A program made the position numbers and the translations under genes. Below, one piece after another: positions 35,631 to 46,639 of a DNA stretch of 64,000 nt. Below the pieces are notes generated by a model, which saw only the letters and a program-made list of their open reading frames with translations, was not told the origin of the DNA and ran no database searches. The DNA lies in the NCBI GenBank assembly GCA_963853835.1, contig OY970826.1:77308929-77372928 (forward strand), read 5' to 3'. Origin of the DNA: Calendula officinalis (Eukaryota > Streptophyta > Magnoliopsida > Asterales > Asteraceae). The first letter of the stretch is position 1. The number at the start of each line of letters is the position of its first letter.

Positions 35631-36253
35631 TGTTGGAACAAAATCACAGATCAACTTATTACTGATGCTGCAGTTAGTACTGATCATGGTTATTACTGAT
35701 GATGACTATGGTTGATACTGATGGGGCAGAATTACCTACTACTGATGAGTTGATACTGGTGAAGACTATAACTTAGTTACTACTGATCAAGGCACATACT
35801 GAAGATACTACTGATCTTAGTAGTTACTACTGACGTTGTATCTGGACTTGCTACTGGTCACCAGACTTACTACTGACGATACAAATTTACTACTGGTATA
35901 TGTTTTGGAAGCATATCAAGTCCGAGATCTTCGTAGAGATAGTTATAGAATGTAATTCAATGCATATCTTTTTATAATTCGAATGTAAATCAAGTCATAG
36001 AATAACTAGGGTAAATAGTTAGGCTTCAAGGACTATTATAAATAGTTCCTTACGAATTGTAAACGTACGTGTGTATTGTTAATCGATAATATACATTGAA
36101 GCTTTTTGTGAAACTGTGTTCTTAATATTTTCGCATATTGTTTTACAGTTTATTGTTCTTAATATATTGATATAGTGTTGATCCGCTGCAACTTCTATTA
36201 TCAATTAGATCTAAAGGTGTTTATTAACTCTTCATAGTTAATCGATCCTGACA
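35631..36253 (+). repeat. Copia-1 3' LTR
   Basis: 623 bp, same ends and TATA element (36037-36045) as the 5' LTR. About eleven substitutions and no indels were seen, roughly 1.8 percent. The TACTGRY words are conserved apart from a few G/A changes within the degenerate position. Confidence 0.94.
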
Positions 36254-36258
36254 AGCGC

Positions 36259-37080
36259 GCTCATGAATGACCGCGTAGAGGTCATAATTTTAATTTCTTA
36301 CGAGATCTCCAACCAAGAAAGGTTCGAGAACGGCGATGAGAAAGGGTTAGGTCGCGTACACTGTACATCATAATTTGACCAATATGGGAACGGAAATATC
36401 CCTTAAACATAGACAAAGTGTATATATAAATAAATGATTGGTTAACTTCAACTAGTTTATCTCTATCGAGTGGGAAGAGGATGAGTTTATTTATATTGTT
36501 GGAAAAGAAATATTAGCAGAACAAAAGATTTCAAAAGAATGATGTTTCTCGAACATGCAACAATAATAACGAGGGCAAAGGTTTGATGACATATTGTATA
36601 TCCATATACTTGCAACATTTTAAGTCATAGTATTAATTAATAAAATTAGATTACTACGCTCATTATAAATTTTATAATTGTATTTAATAGACTAATTATT
36701 TATATAGTCGATCAGCAAAGCAATTAATCCATAGAAACACGAATTCAAAACCGAATATATGTTAAGGCATTTATATATTCTTTTTTGTTATTGCTGGCAG
36801 AAAAACTAGCTTACAATTAGCTGGACATGAAGTTAGAAGCTATCATGAACTATCGAATCTTAAGAAATATGTTGCTGATAGCATATCTAAGTTCGACAGA
36901 CAGCCATGTTATCTTTTGGGATATCCGATAAGCCCAAATACTGTTCCTCTTATCGATCGTATGCGGCAAATGGAATATATGTTTATTTTTTATTAAACTA
37001 CACATCCACAACCTTTCGGGAATTAATGTCCACTACCTATCTAACTTAACCCTTTTCGTTTGTCAACTCTCTAACCATTC
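36259..37080. other. Upstream region of NRT2 copy 2
   Basis: Intergenic DNA without a supported gene. Its right part repeats promoter phrases of copy 1: CCACAACCTTTCGGGA (about 37010) and TTAACCCTTTTCGTTTGTC followed by AACTC (about 37046-37070). The latter resembles a nitrate-responsive element (CCCTT, ten bases, AA) only loosely. Confidence 0.4.
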
Positions 37081-37090
37081 CTATATAAAC
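37081..37090 (+). promoter_or_regulatory. TATA box of NRT2 copy 2
   Basis: CTATATAAAC, 104 bases before the ATG, identical to the copy 1 element. Confidence 0.75.
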
Positions 37091-37194
37091 ACTTAATCAT
37101 CACTGTTAATTACAATATATTAGCAACGCAACAACAAAGTAACTAAAAGTATATATTCAAGTCAGAATATAAAGACTTGAAATATATAATTACA

Positions 37195-39245
37195 ATGCCT
37201 GAGATTGAGGGATCACCGGGAAGCTCCATGCATGGAGTCACCGGCCGGGAACCGGTGCTGGCCTTCTCTGTGGCGTCTCCGATGGTGCACACTGACCGCA
37301 CCGCCAAATTTGACTTACCGGTGGACTCGGAACACAAGGCGACGGTCTTTAAACTGTTCTCATTTGCAAACCCTCACATGAGAACCTTCCACCTCTCGTG
37401 GATCTCTTTCTTCACCACCTTCATCTCCACCTTTGCGGCGGCTCCCCTGGTCCCCATCATCCGGGACAACCTCGACCTCACCAAATCCGACATCGGGAAC
37501 GCCGGTGTCGCCTCGGTTTCCGGTAGTATCTTCTCGAGGCTGGTGATGGGTGCGGTGTGTGACTTGTTGGGACCGCGTTACGGGTGTGCTTTCCTCATCA
37601 TGTTGTCTGCACCCACCGTCTTCTGCATGTCTTTCGTCAGCGATGCTAGCGGCTACATCGCTGTGCGGTTCATGATCGGGTTTTCTTTGGCTACGTTTGT
37701 GTCGTGCCAGTACTGGATGAGCACCATGTTTAACAGCAAGATCATCGGGCTGGTCAACGGGACGGCGGCTGGGTGGGGGAACATGGGCGGCGGAGCCACG
37801 CAACTTCTTATGCCGGTGTTGTTTGAGATCATCAAGAAATGCGGCGCCACACCCTTCACGGCGTGGAGGATCGCGTTTTTCGTACCAGGGTGGTTTAATG
37901 TGATTATGGGCATTTTGGTGTTGACTCTTGGTCAAGATTTGCCTGATGGTAACCTTGGTGCCCTTCAGAAGAAGGGTGATGTTGCAAAAGATAAATTCGG
38001 CAAGGTATATTAATATTGTTTTACCTAATTAGCGTAGTAATTTTAAACCATCAATAACAATATTTGGGATTTGTGGCTAATTTTGTAACTTTGTTTTTAG
38101 GTATTATGGTATGCTGTGACAAACTATCGGACGTGGATATTTGTACTTCTCTATGGTTACTCGATGGGTGTGGAGTTAACAATCGACAACGTCATCGCAG
38201 AATACTTTTACGACAGGTATAACTTTTTTTCCCAATTAAAGCTTCTAATTGTTTATTTTTAGTTGGCTCTAAACAAGAAATTTAACCAGACATGAACTCA
38301 AAATTTGCAATATCAGAATTGAAAGCAATAAGCATGGTAAGGTATTGGATATAAATTAATTTCAAAATAATATTTTCTTTCTAAACAAACAAAATGTATA
38401 CAGATCATTTATTTACAATCAGTCGACCTGTTCAAATAAAGCTAATACCAGCTAATGTAATTTTAATAATAGGATCATTGTCCTTAAAAAGGTATTTGTA
38501 AAATATAAAAGCACCAAAAAATTAATTAATATGCATAAATATTAACTTTTGTTTTGTATTGTAATTTATAATCAACAGATTTGACCTAAAGCTTCACCTT
38601 GCCGGAATCATCGCCGCCTGCTTTGGAATGGCAAACCTTCTAGCTCGTCCCTTTGGAGGGTTCACATCAGATTACATGGCGAAACGATTTGGGATGCGAG
38701 GTCGGCTATGGAACATGTGGCTCCTTCAAACCGCCGGTGGTCTCTTCTGTCTCTGCCTTGGTTTGGTCAACTCGTTGCCTTTAGCCATCACCTTTATGAT
38801 GCTTTTCTCCATCGGAGCACAAGCGGCATGTGGGGCCACCTTCGGCATCATTCCCTTCATTTCCCGGCGGTCACTCGGAATCATCTCCGGCATGACCGGT
38901 GCCGGTGGGAACTTTGGATCGGGTTTAACTCAATTAATATTCTTTGCAAATGCATCGTTCTCCACCGAAAAGGGGTTGGCTTACATGGGTATCATGATCA
39001 TGATTGTTACAATTCCGGTGAGCTTCGTTCACTTCCCACAATGGGGGAGCATGTTTTTTCCACCCAGTCAAGACATCGTAAAAGGTAGTGAAGAAAATTA
39101 CTATGTCTCGGAATGGACCGAGGACGAGAAACAGAAAGGAATGCATCAAGCAAGTCTTAGGTTCGCCGAGAACAGCCGCTCGGAGCGTGGAGGCAAGGTG
39201 GGGTCGGCTCCAACCCCACCGGGGAACACCCCTAACCATGTTTGA
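37195..39245 (+). CDS. NRT2: High-affinity nitrate transporter NRT2, copy 2
   Basis: Same transporter as the minus-strand gene at 16107-18233. Exons are 37195-38004, 38101-38216 and 38579-39245, giving 530 residues, the usual NRT2 length. The ATG at 37195 is chosen because copy 1 starts at the same codon; a TTG-started extension is not credible. By eye its protein equals copy 1 except for the missing 8-residue tail duplication. Exon 2 differs at one base in 116, and inspected parts of exon 3 are identical, while both introns differ by many substitutions and indels. The frame and splice sites (GTATAT and GTATAA donors, TTTTAG and CAACAG acceptors) are intact. The signature motifs listed for copy 1 are all present. 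Head-to-head partner of copy 1. Confidence 0.95.
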
Positions 39246-41355
39246 TTTTTATTTTTTTCCAATTTAAACTAATGCATGGTTAATTGAATAGCAAATTCAA
39301 CCCATGGAGGCAATATATATCTAAGAATGTACTTGTAACTTGTAAGTGTAGCCTTGGATTACGTGTTTGAACAATAAGATCAATATATTACATACTCTTT
39401 CAATGTTCATCATATTAGTATGGATGATAGAAGTGTTGCAAATTTTCAATTTAATTAAGTAGTTTAAAATCATGGGATGATAAGGAGTATATATTATGAT
39501 GAACTAATAAAAGCCAGAAATTTAAACCCTCACTGAAATTCATCTATGTTTTAATGGCAAGAACAAATCGAATAAAAATCCTCAATGAAATTTAAATTCT
39601 TCACAAATCGAATAAAAACCCTCATATGTAAACATCAATCTTGTGTGATTTAGGAGCCTAATAATGGCGAATCAAGGACTCACCGGCTCTGTAGCTCACC
39701 GGTTATTTAGCAAGGCTCTTTGCGGCAGCTTAACCTCGGACGCTGGCATCTTCTTCGAGCCACCAGATTCATCGCATCGTCTTCAAAACACCATCTTCGT
39801 CACATGATCCTAACCACCAAATCGAAATCCACGAAATCAAAACGTATCTCCTTCCTCAAAAACCCTAACCCACCGTGACTGTCAAAATTAAAATCGAAAT
39901 CCAGAGGTAGGTGACGATGTTGATCTTGTCCAGTTTAACTGAGGCGATTGGAGACGAAGATGAGGATTGCCAGCAAAGCTCATCATGAGAACCACCGTCT
40001 CCGGCGGTGGTGGTTGTGGTGAAGGTTAGGGAATGGATTCCTCTGCTAATGCCTGATTATTGAATTTCAACTAATTTAAATCTTGTATTAATTTGGGGGT
40101 TAATTAGGTTCTTCTTTGGTCTTGTGTACCTGAATTGATGAATTGATCGAACTTGATTCTTGTGTAAAACTTTGTTTGTGGGTAATTTTTTATTATCATT
40201 GTGTTGATGGTTTTCTAAAGAAGTTTGGTTCTAGGAGAATAATTGAGATGTAAATTATCATTTCAATCTAATGTTTTTTTTTTTTTAATTTATGTAATGT
40301 TTTTCTAAAATTAATGTAATGATTTATTTATAAGTATTTTGTTTCATTATAAATAATGATGGATTAAAATTGATGAGTTATGGACGAGTTTCTGTTGAAA
40401 TAAATTTGTCAGTTTCTTGTCAATAAGGATGATGGTGATGTGGCATTGATGTGATAAAACTGATGAGTCAACAAAACACCATATACGGCGACCTTCATTG
40501 GTCGTGCATGCGACCAAATCTTTAGCTAGGACGCGTCGCTCAAATTACAGGTAAAGGGGATCTAGGACGCGTCGCAAGGTGGGTGATGGTCGATTACCCT
40601 CCGCTCTTACGCCCAGTCTTATATATCCCATATATATTTCGTTAACATTATGGTTCTTTTATAATCTCAAAGATTCTATTTTATTCAAATGAAAACTTAA
40701 AGTTTGTAGATTAAGTCGTGGATGATAAGTATCATACTTTCTGAAATATTAAAAATTAATCAACGTCACAATTGGAAATGGTCTTGAGAATAAAAAGGAA
40801 TCTTAAGCGGGAATTGCTAGAAAATGGCTCTAAAGAGTAAGAATAACATTATATAAAAAGTGGCATTCTGAATTACAACACTTTATAATATCGATTAAAA
40901 TATATAAAAATCTACTCGTTTTAATTTAATGATTGTTTTTTCAATTGCGATGATGGAAGTATTTAATATATAAACTTCTACTCGATTTAATCTTATTAAT
41001 TATTTTTTCAACTGCGATAATGGAACTATTTAATAATTGAACAGAAGCATCGACATTGACTAGCTTGTATTATATTTCCTTGCTTACGTACATGAGTATA
41101 CAGATTACAGATTATTCTAATTCTAATACTATAATTAATACAAAATTTTTTGGAAGGCTTTTGTTTTCTTTTAACTACATAGAAAATATTAAGAAGTTAG
41201 AGAACACAAAATACTAAACCTAAAATGGCGAGCACCTATAAACTCCTAAGACAAACTTCTAAGAAACACCAAACCTGAATAAACGAGCATCTAAAAACTT
41301 TTAAGACAACACTATATATACCTAAAAAGATCCAAGGACTTACTATATATAAAAG
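39246..41355. other. Intergenic DNA downstream of NRT2 copy 2, with a possible gene fragment
   Basis: Starts with the probable NRT2 3' UTR. At 39664-39807 a GC-richer stretch opens a 47-codon frame (MANQGLTGSVAHRLFSK...) ending in TGA; I do not recognise it and it may be a captured or decayed first exon. Near 40470-40612 CpG-rich words (GGACGCGTCGC) end in CGCCCAGTCTTA, which looks like one end of a Harbinger-type MITE; the other end was not found. The rest is AT-rich and unremarkable. Confidence 0.35.
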
Positions 41356-41359
41356 GAAA

Positions 41360-41680
41360 ATGATAATGACAGCTCTAAGGGCTGTCATTAAAAAAGACAA
41401 AATAACAAAAGAAAACCCCCTGAATTTTAGGAATATTATTTTTTTAATCAATGTACAAGCTTTTTATGCATGTTAGTGATAGCCCTTAGGGCTGTCATTA
41501 ACAAAACCTTATATAAAAATAGTTTTGATGATGACAACATTTAGGTTGTATTTAAATACATAAAAATACATTAATTCATGGGAGGATAATTCTTAAAATT
41601 CAATGGTGATTATAAATTAATGTACACGTTTTTTTATTAATGTCTAACAACCCTTATGGATGTCATTATCAAAATTTATC
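41360..41680. repeat. Two adjacent GACAGCCC-palindrome repeats
   Basis: AATGACAGCTCTAAGGGCTG at 41367-41386 and TAGCCCTTAGGGCTGTCATT near 41478-41497 bound a unit like the one at 13431-13590. A more diverged second unit follows (GATGACAACATTTAGG to CCCTTATGGATGTCATTATC, about 41527-41671). Confidence 0.5.
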
Positions 41681-42250
41681 AAAAGGGAAAAAAATCAATT
41701 TAATGTGCGTTAAACCGATGGCGACTGGCCATTTGATGCCACCCCTGGTGTGGTTTGGCTAACTTTGGCACCACCAAATAAGGTTTAGCATGGGTTTAAC
41801 ATTACTACATCCGCTGCTCTTAGAACCATTCGTCCATTTTCGTATCCTCAAACTAAACACCCATATATTATGCCTTTCTAAATGACACGTTGATATTCGG
41901 AGTAACTGATAAGTCTCTCATAAGCTATACGAATTTAGATAAAGAAAAGTCAAAGCCTAAAATAGTCAACTCTTAAATTTCAAATATCTCTGAGAAAGGA
42001 AGATGATTAGCTCTCCATGTTCGCATGAGTTGACAATGTTAACATATATTTCATACTGAAGAATATCTGTGAATATACATGAGACGTGTGATGTAAAAGA
42101 ATACCATTCTGTTCTTTGATGTTAAAATATCTTTTTTGTATATGTATTATTGTTGATCATTAATAATTCTTAAATTTAAATCATTGAGCTGACCAGAATC
42201 GACTAATAACTTAAAAATGAATTTGTAATTAAAATATTTACACAATTATA

Positions 42251-42543
42251 TAGGGGTGAGCATTTGAGCCAAATAAACCGACCCGAAAACCGACCAAAAC
42301 CGAACCGAAACGAACCGAAACCGATAATGTGTTATCGGTTTGATTTCGAAAATTCAATGTTTTCGGTTTCGGTTCGGTCTTTGGCCAATGATGAGCATTT
42401 GGCCTAAAAAAACCGAACCGAACCAAACCAAAACCAAACTAATAACATGTTATCGGTTCGGCTTTGGAAATTGATCTTTTTAGATTTCGGTTCAATCGGG
42501 GCGGTTTCGGTTCGGTTCGGTTTTTGAACTGAACTCACCCCTA
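42251..42543. mobile_element. hAT-like MITE with 8-bp target duplication
   Basis: Ends TAGGGGTGAG and CTCACCCCTA, flanked by CAATTATA (42243-42250) and CAATTTTA (42544-42551), an 8-bp duplication with one change, as in hAT elements. An internal second copy of the head (GATGAGCATTTGGCC near 42391) implies two units joined in tandem. Related to 6505-6676. Confidence 0.78.
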
Positions 42544-42551
42544 CAATTTTA

Positions 42552-43384
42552 TGTCTCATTTAAAACTTAAACTCACAACTATTAATTACCAGGATGTCAG
42601 ATTCAGCTCTTAGGAGTAAAAAAAATATCACCTTGTGGCCACGGAGGTTAGGAGGCAATTCCCGACACGACCCGAAACCCGATACAAAAATAATTATGTT
42701 TAAGTTGAGTCTTAATCAGTTCGGGTCAAAGCATGTCGACCCATCCAAACCATTTATATATCAGGTTGTGTTCAGGTTACCTTAAATTGGTTGACCCACC
42801 AACCAACTTATTTTATAAAGTTTTTTTAAAAATGATGTAAATAGTATAAAATCGCCTAAACTCCGCCTACGTTATCATTGAATCTATGCTTAACCTTTTA
42901 GTTCTTCACGATTTACATTCTATTTGGGTCAAACTTTAATTTCTGACCCGCTAACTTGTTTGACCGACCAACATGTTAAATTATGTGAGTCACATGAGGT
43001 GTCTGGGTTACCATGGTTTAGATATTTTCGGGTTAGGGTTGACTGATAATTCTAACCCACTAGCATGCGAACATGAACCCGGACCCGCTAACCCAAACCC
43101 GATCTGATTGCCATCCCCAACAGAGGTTCACCCGCACCTTGAGATTTGTCGGCTTGTAAAATTGAGTTGAAACCTAGATTAAGAAAAACTTCCTATATAT
43201 ATGAGACATTAAAATTTTCACCCGGTTAGAGCAAGTGAAACAGATTAGATGTCGCTAAAAAAAATCACCTCATGAAAATTTAATATTTGAGTTTGCTATA
43301 TAAGCTTACTCAATCCTCTATTTGATCTTTTTGATTAGCCAATAAAGACAAATTGTGGTTATTGATAACTAATACTTCAGTAAT
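42552..43384. other. Intergenic DNA with ACCCG-rich inverted patches
   Basis: No gene supported. GACACGACCCGAAACCCG near 42663 and CCCGGACCCGCTAACCC near 43078, together with GGGTCA words, suggest an old foldback repeat about 500 bp long; its ends are not clear. Confidence 0.35.
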
Positions 43385-43913
43385 AAGGTCTCTCATAAGT
43401 CATAAATCTAGATACTAAAATGTCAACGGCTAAAATAGCCCACTCTTAAAATATCTCTGAGTAAGGAAGATGATAACCTCTCCATGTATCCATGAGTTGA
43501 TAATGTTGAATAAGATTCAATTATACAGAAATTCATAGAAAAATATATGAATATGCGTGAGAAAGGAGACTTTTATTCGAATTTAAATAGCATAACTTAC
43601 ACTTATTTTACTAGTTAATTAACAAAGAGATTATGACCGTTTAATTTGCTGGACCAAGGTTCGGATTGGATCTATTTCGGATTCGAACCGAGTCTGGATG
43701 TTTGATTTCTTCACAATTTATCAGACTCGGTCCAAACTATCATGTGGATCTGAGTCCAAAACTAACTCATTCAAAATTAAATAAGTCAGCAACTATTAAA
43801 TGACTAGATTAGGTATATTTTGACCTAAACCAAACCAAAAATTATAAGTTTGATAAACCAAAATCCATAACCGATTGGTTTCGATTAATATAGTATAAAC
43901 ATAATTGGGTTAA

Positions 43914-44385
43914 TTTCATATACGTCCTTATAAACTTCTAATATTACATATATATCCTTGCAAATTTTATTATTACGTATATATCCTTTCAAAACGGCCA
44001 AATTCTAATATATATCTTTTTACGTAATTTAATAATATTTAAATCATTTAAAATTTAATAAAACATAAATGCTAATCTAAATTAGTGGTAAAGTGCCCTA
44101 AATACCCTTAAAGGTTAAGGGTTTTTTCTTTCATTAAGGGTATTTTCTTGCCAAATTCAACAATTTCATTTTATTTCGTCAAAAGTTTTAGGCTATTTTA
44201 CCATTAATTTGGATTAGGATTTATGTTATTAAATTTTAAAAGATTTAAATATTAAAAAAAACTAAGTAAAAGGATATATATGAGAATTTTGAGGTTTTGA
44301 AAGGATTTATACGTAATAATAAAATTTGTAAGGATATATACGTAATTTTGAAAGTTTGCAATGACGTGAATGAAATTAATATAAT
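43914..44385. repeat. Foldback repeat with ACGTATATATCC arms
   Basis: The left arm TTAATTTCATATACGTCC ... TTACGTATATATCCTTTC matches the inverted right arm TTAATTTCATTCACGTC ... TTACGTATAAATCCTTTC over about 85 bases. Non-coding, MITE-like, target duplication unclear. Confidence 0.65.
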
Positions 44386-45051
44386 TCGTCAGAGTGACCC
44401 GTAGCGTCGTCAGTAAAGTCACGACCATTTATAACCATTACAACCAAAAGAAACCCATAGAAATTTAGTCGCGACCATTTATAACAGGCCCAATTCTTCT
44501 GAGCCCATTTTAGTTCTTAATAATGGGCCAGTACTTTGTCGTCTACAAGTTTTGGCTTACTTTCACTCATATTTAGTCAATGGTCCATTGAGTTATTGAA
44601 AATTCAGGGTGTCTTTGAGGAGGTGTAGGAAGTGCAACCACACAAGGTCCATATTTTATAGGGGCTCAATTTTTATATGTATCTTATATATAGTTTTAAA
44701 TTTTAAAAAACTTAATAATTTAATAGAAAAAAATTAGAAATTCCAATTTTCTATAAAAGTCTTGTATTTATGGGGTCTATATTTGTGTTTTCGCACTGGG
44801 CCTTCAAAATCTCGGAGACATTCCAATGAAAATTTGAAATGTTTTATTTTTATTTTATTGTTTGTGACAATTTATGGTATAATGTTGCATAAGTTGAACT
44901 TATGTGAACCGCTAATTAAAGAAGAATATCTTATATTTGTAATAAAAACAAATCTTTTTATAACCACGTCATTTCTAAAAAGGTCACTGGTAAAAGCTCA
45001 AGAAATAGAGATTGAATTCAGTATAATCAAAATGTAAACTTGTGTTTCTTA
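44386..45051. other. Intergenic DNA, nothing recognised
   Basis: AT-rich. A 91-codon open frame at 44762-45037 is Lys/Ile/Phe-rich, has no homologue I recognise and is probably chance. Confidence 0.4.
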
Positions 45052-45364
45052 GGCTCGGTATAGGTCCAACACGGCCCGGGCGTGGGGTGTGACATGGCCG
45101 GCCACGGCGTGGCGAAGACGGGAAAACCGCCCCACCCCCCAACGGCGTTGGGGTCCGGCGTGGATGGAGAGGGCAACGCCCAACGCTGGGCAACGGGCGT
45201 GGGAGGCCGATTTTTTTCGAAAATTAGCCGTTGGTAATTAAAAAAAAAACTTTTTTTTTATAATTATTTCCCTATATATATTTACATATTTTCACTCATT
45301 TTACACACAAAATTCATCCATTTTACTCTCTACAAACTCCAATCTTCATACCTCTCTACTTACA

Positions 45365-46626
45365 ATGAATCCACACAACAACTCTCCACAAACACCCAAT
45401 CAACCTTCACAACATAATATACCACCGAACCTTGATTTGGTGGCTTCGAGCAATATATCAACATCCTAAATTCCGGTGTTGCCCCACCTCCACAATTTTA
45501 TCCACAAACCGCACCTCAATTTCAACCTCAATTTTCAACAACCCCAATATTCACAAAATGTATCTCAATTTGCACCCACATCACAATATTTTCAACAAAA
45601 TACACTTTCTCAACAAACGCCCTATCAAACCCAAACACATGAACCACAAGCTGGGGGGGGGGTGGCAAGCGAAAGGGGAAAGGGAAAGGGAAAGGGAAGC
45701 AAAAGAAGTTGTTGAAGAAGTTGTGGAAGAAGATGTGGAAGAAGACACACAAATTCCATGGACGGAAAAGGAGGAAATTGCGTTGTGCCGAGCTTGGTGT
45801 GGCACTTCTAAAAACGAGAAAGACGGGAATGGCATGAGAATTAAAAGCTATTGGGAAGCCATTCTTTCTAAATTTCATAGCTTCATGGGGGTCCCCATAC
45901 CGAAAAGACAATAGTCTTAGTAGCACATGGCGTGACATAAACAACAAGGTTACAAAATTTAATAGTATATATAACAAACTTTCGTCGTAAAGAATTGAGT
46001 AGCGGAAAAGTTTGATGTTTTGGAGGCCGCCAAGAAACAATACAAAGTTGAAAAAAAGGGCCATAATTTTGAGCTAGATCGACATTGGTTGATTTTAAAA
46101 GAGGATCCAAAATGGATCGGAACAATTACTAAAGATCAACAACAATTGAAGCGCTCAAGAAGTTCACAATCGGTTGATGTTTCTGGTGGTCGTTCTCGTA
46201 TCGACCTTAATTAATGCAGGGGATGATGACTTTTCAGATGACCTATTCGACGACATTGATGAAACCCCAACTCCTCAACGGCCAATTGGAAGAGACAAGG
46301 CTAAACGAGCGGGTAGGCATGCGGCGGAAAAGGAAGCGAAGAGCAAGCATAGGGAAGATATTCAAAAACGATTAAGCGACTACGTTGAGTCAACAAAAGA
46401 GAAAGAGCGCATAGAGATGCGTCGTCAACAAGTTCAAATGGAGAGGGAGAAAGATGAAAGAGATAGGGCGCTTGCAACAGAACAAAGAATGATCAATAAT
46501 TTAAATATTTTGAGTATGCAACCGCCGTCAGGCATGTCGCAAGAAGATCTTGCGCATTTCCTAGCCGCGAAGGAAAGGGCCCGAAAAGCCATGAACGATT
46601 TGTTGGAAAAAGTTGTGATAAAATGA
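45365..46626 (+). pseudogene. Harbinger Myb/trihelix-like ORF of element C, decayed
   Basis: Starts MNPHNNSPQTPNQ at 45365; Gln/Pro-rich N-terminus. A frame change near 45437 moves the reading to QYINILNSG and then, in another frame, to PQFQPQF. The DNA-binding part is IPWTEKEEIALCRAWCG to SYWEAILSKF (about 45755-45880). Stops at 45912 and near 45990 and 46212 break the middle (KKQYKVEKKGHNFELDRHW). The basic C-terminal half (GRDKAKRAGRHAAEKEAK, then RIEMRRQQVQMEREKDER) ends at 46626. It is the counterpart of the Myb-like ORF in element A, but clearly a different family. Confidence 0.8.
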
Positions 46627-46639
46627 TTTTTCACCAACT

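Larger units (their letters stand above)
24804..36253 (+). mobile_element. Sirevirus-like (Maximus/SIRE) Copia element, complete at 11.45 kb
   Basis: Identical-length LTRs (623 bp) and an exact AGCGC target duplication (24799-24803, 36254-36258) define it. Order: 5' LTR, primer site, gag with two zinc knuckles, protease, integrase, RT, RNase H (Copia order), a motif-rich spacer, a long third ORF, a purine tract, 3' LTR. The size, long gag and extra 3' ORF fit the Sirevirus lineage. About eleven LTR differences are visible by eye, so it is young. Nevertheless every ORF has stops or a frameshift, so this copy cannot move by itself. It lies in the spacer of the NRT2 pair. Confidence 0.95.
41905..43515. 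repeat. Diverged direct repeat of about 140 bp, copies 1.47 kb apart
   Basis: The sequence at about 41905-42045 (CTCTCATAAGCTATACGAAT ... AAATATCTCTGAGAAAGGAAGATGAT ... CATGAGTTGACAATGTT, given in parts) recurs at about 43385-43515 with many changes (ATATCTCTGAGTAAGGAAG, CATGAGTTGATAATGTT). It suggests a local tandem duplication later separated, with the hAT MITE between the copies. Confidence 0.6.

Noticed and set aside
37177..37194. Upstream TTG start for NRT2 copy 2
   Set aside because: Non-ATG, not present in copy 1, and the ATG at 37195 matches the family N-terminus.
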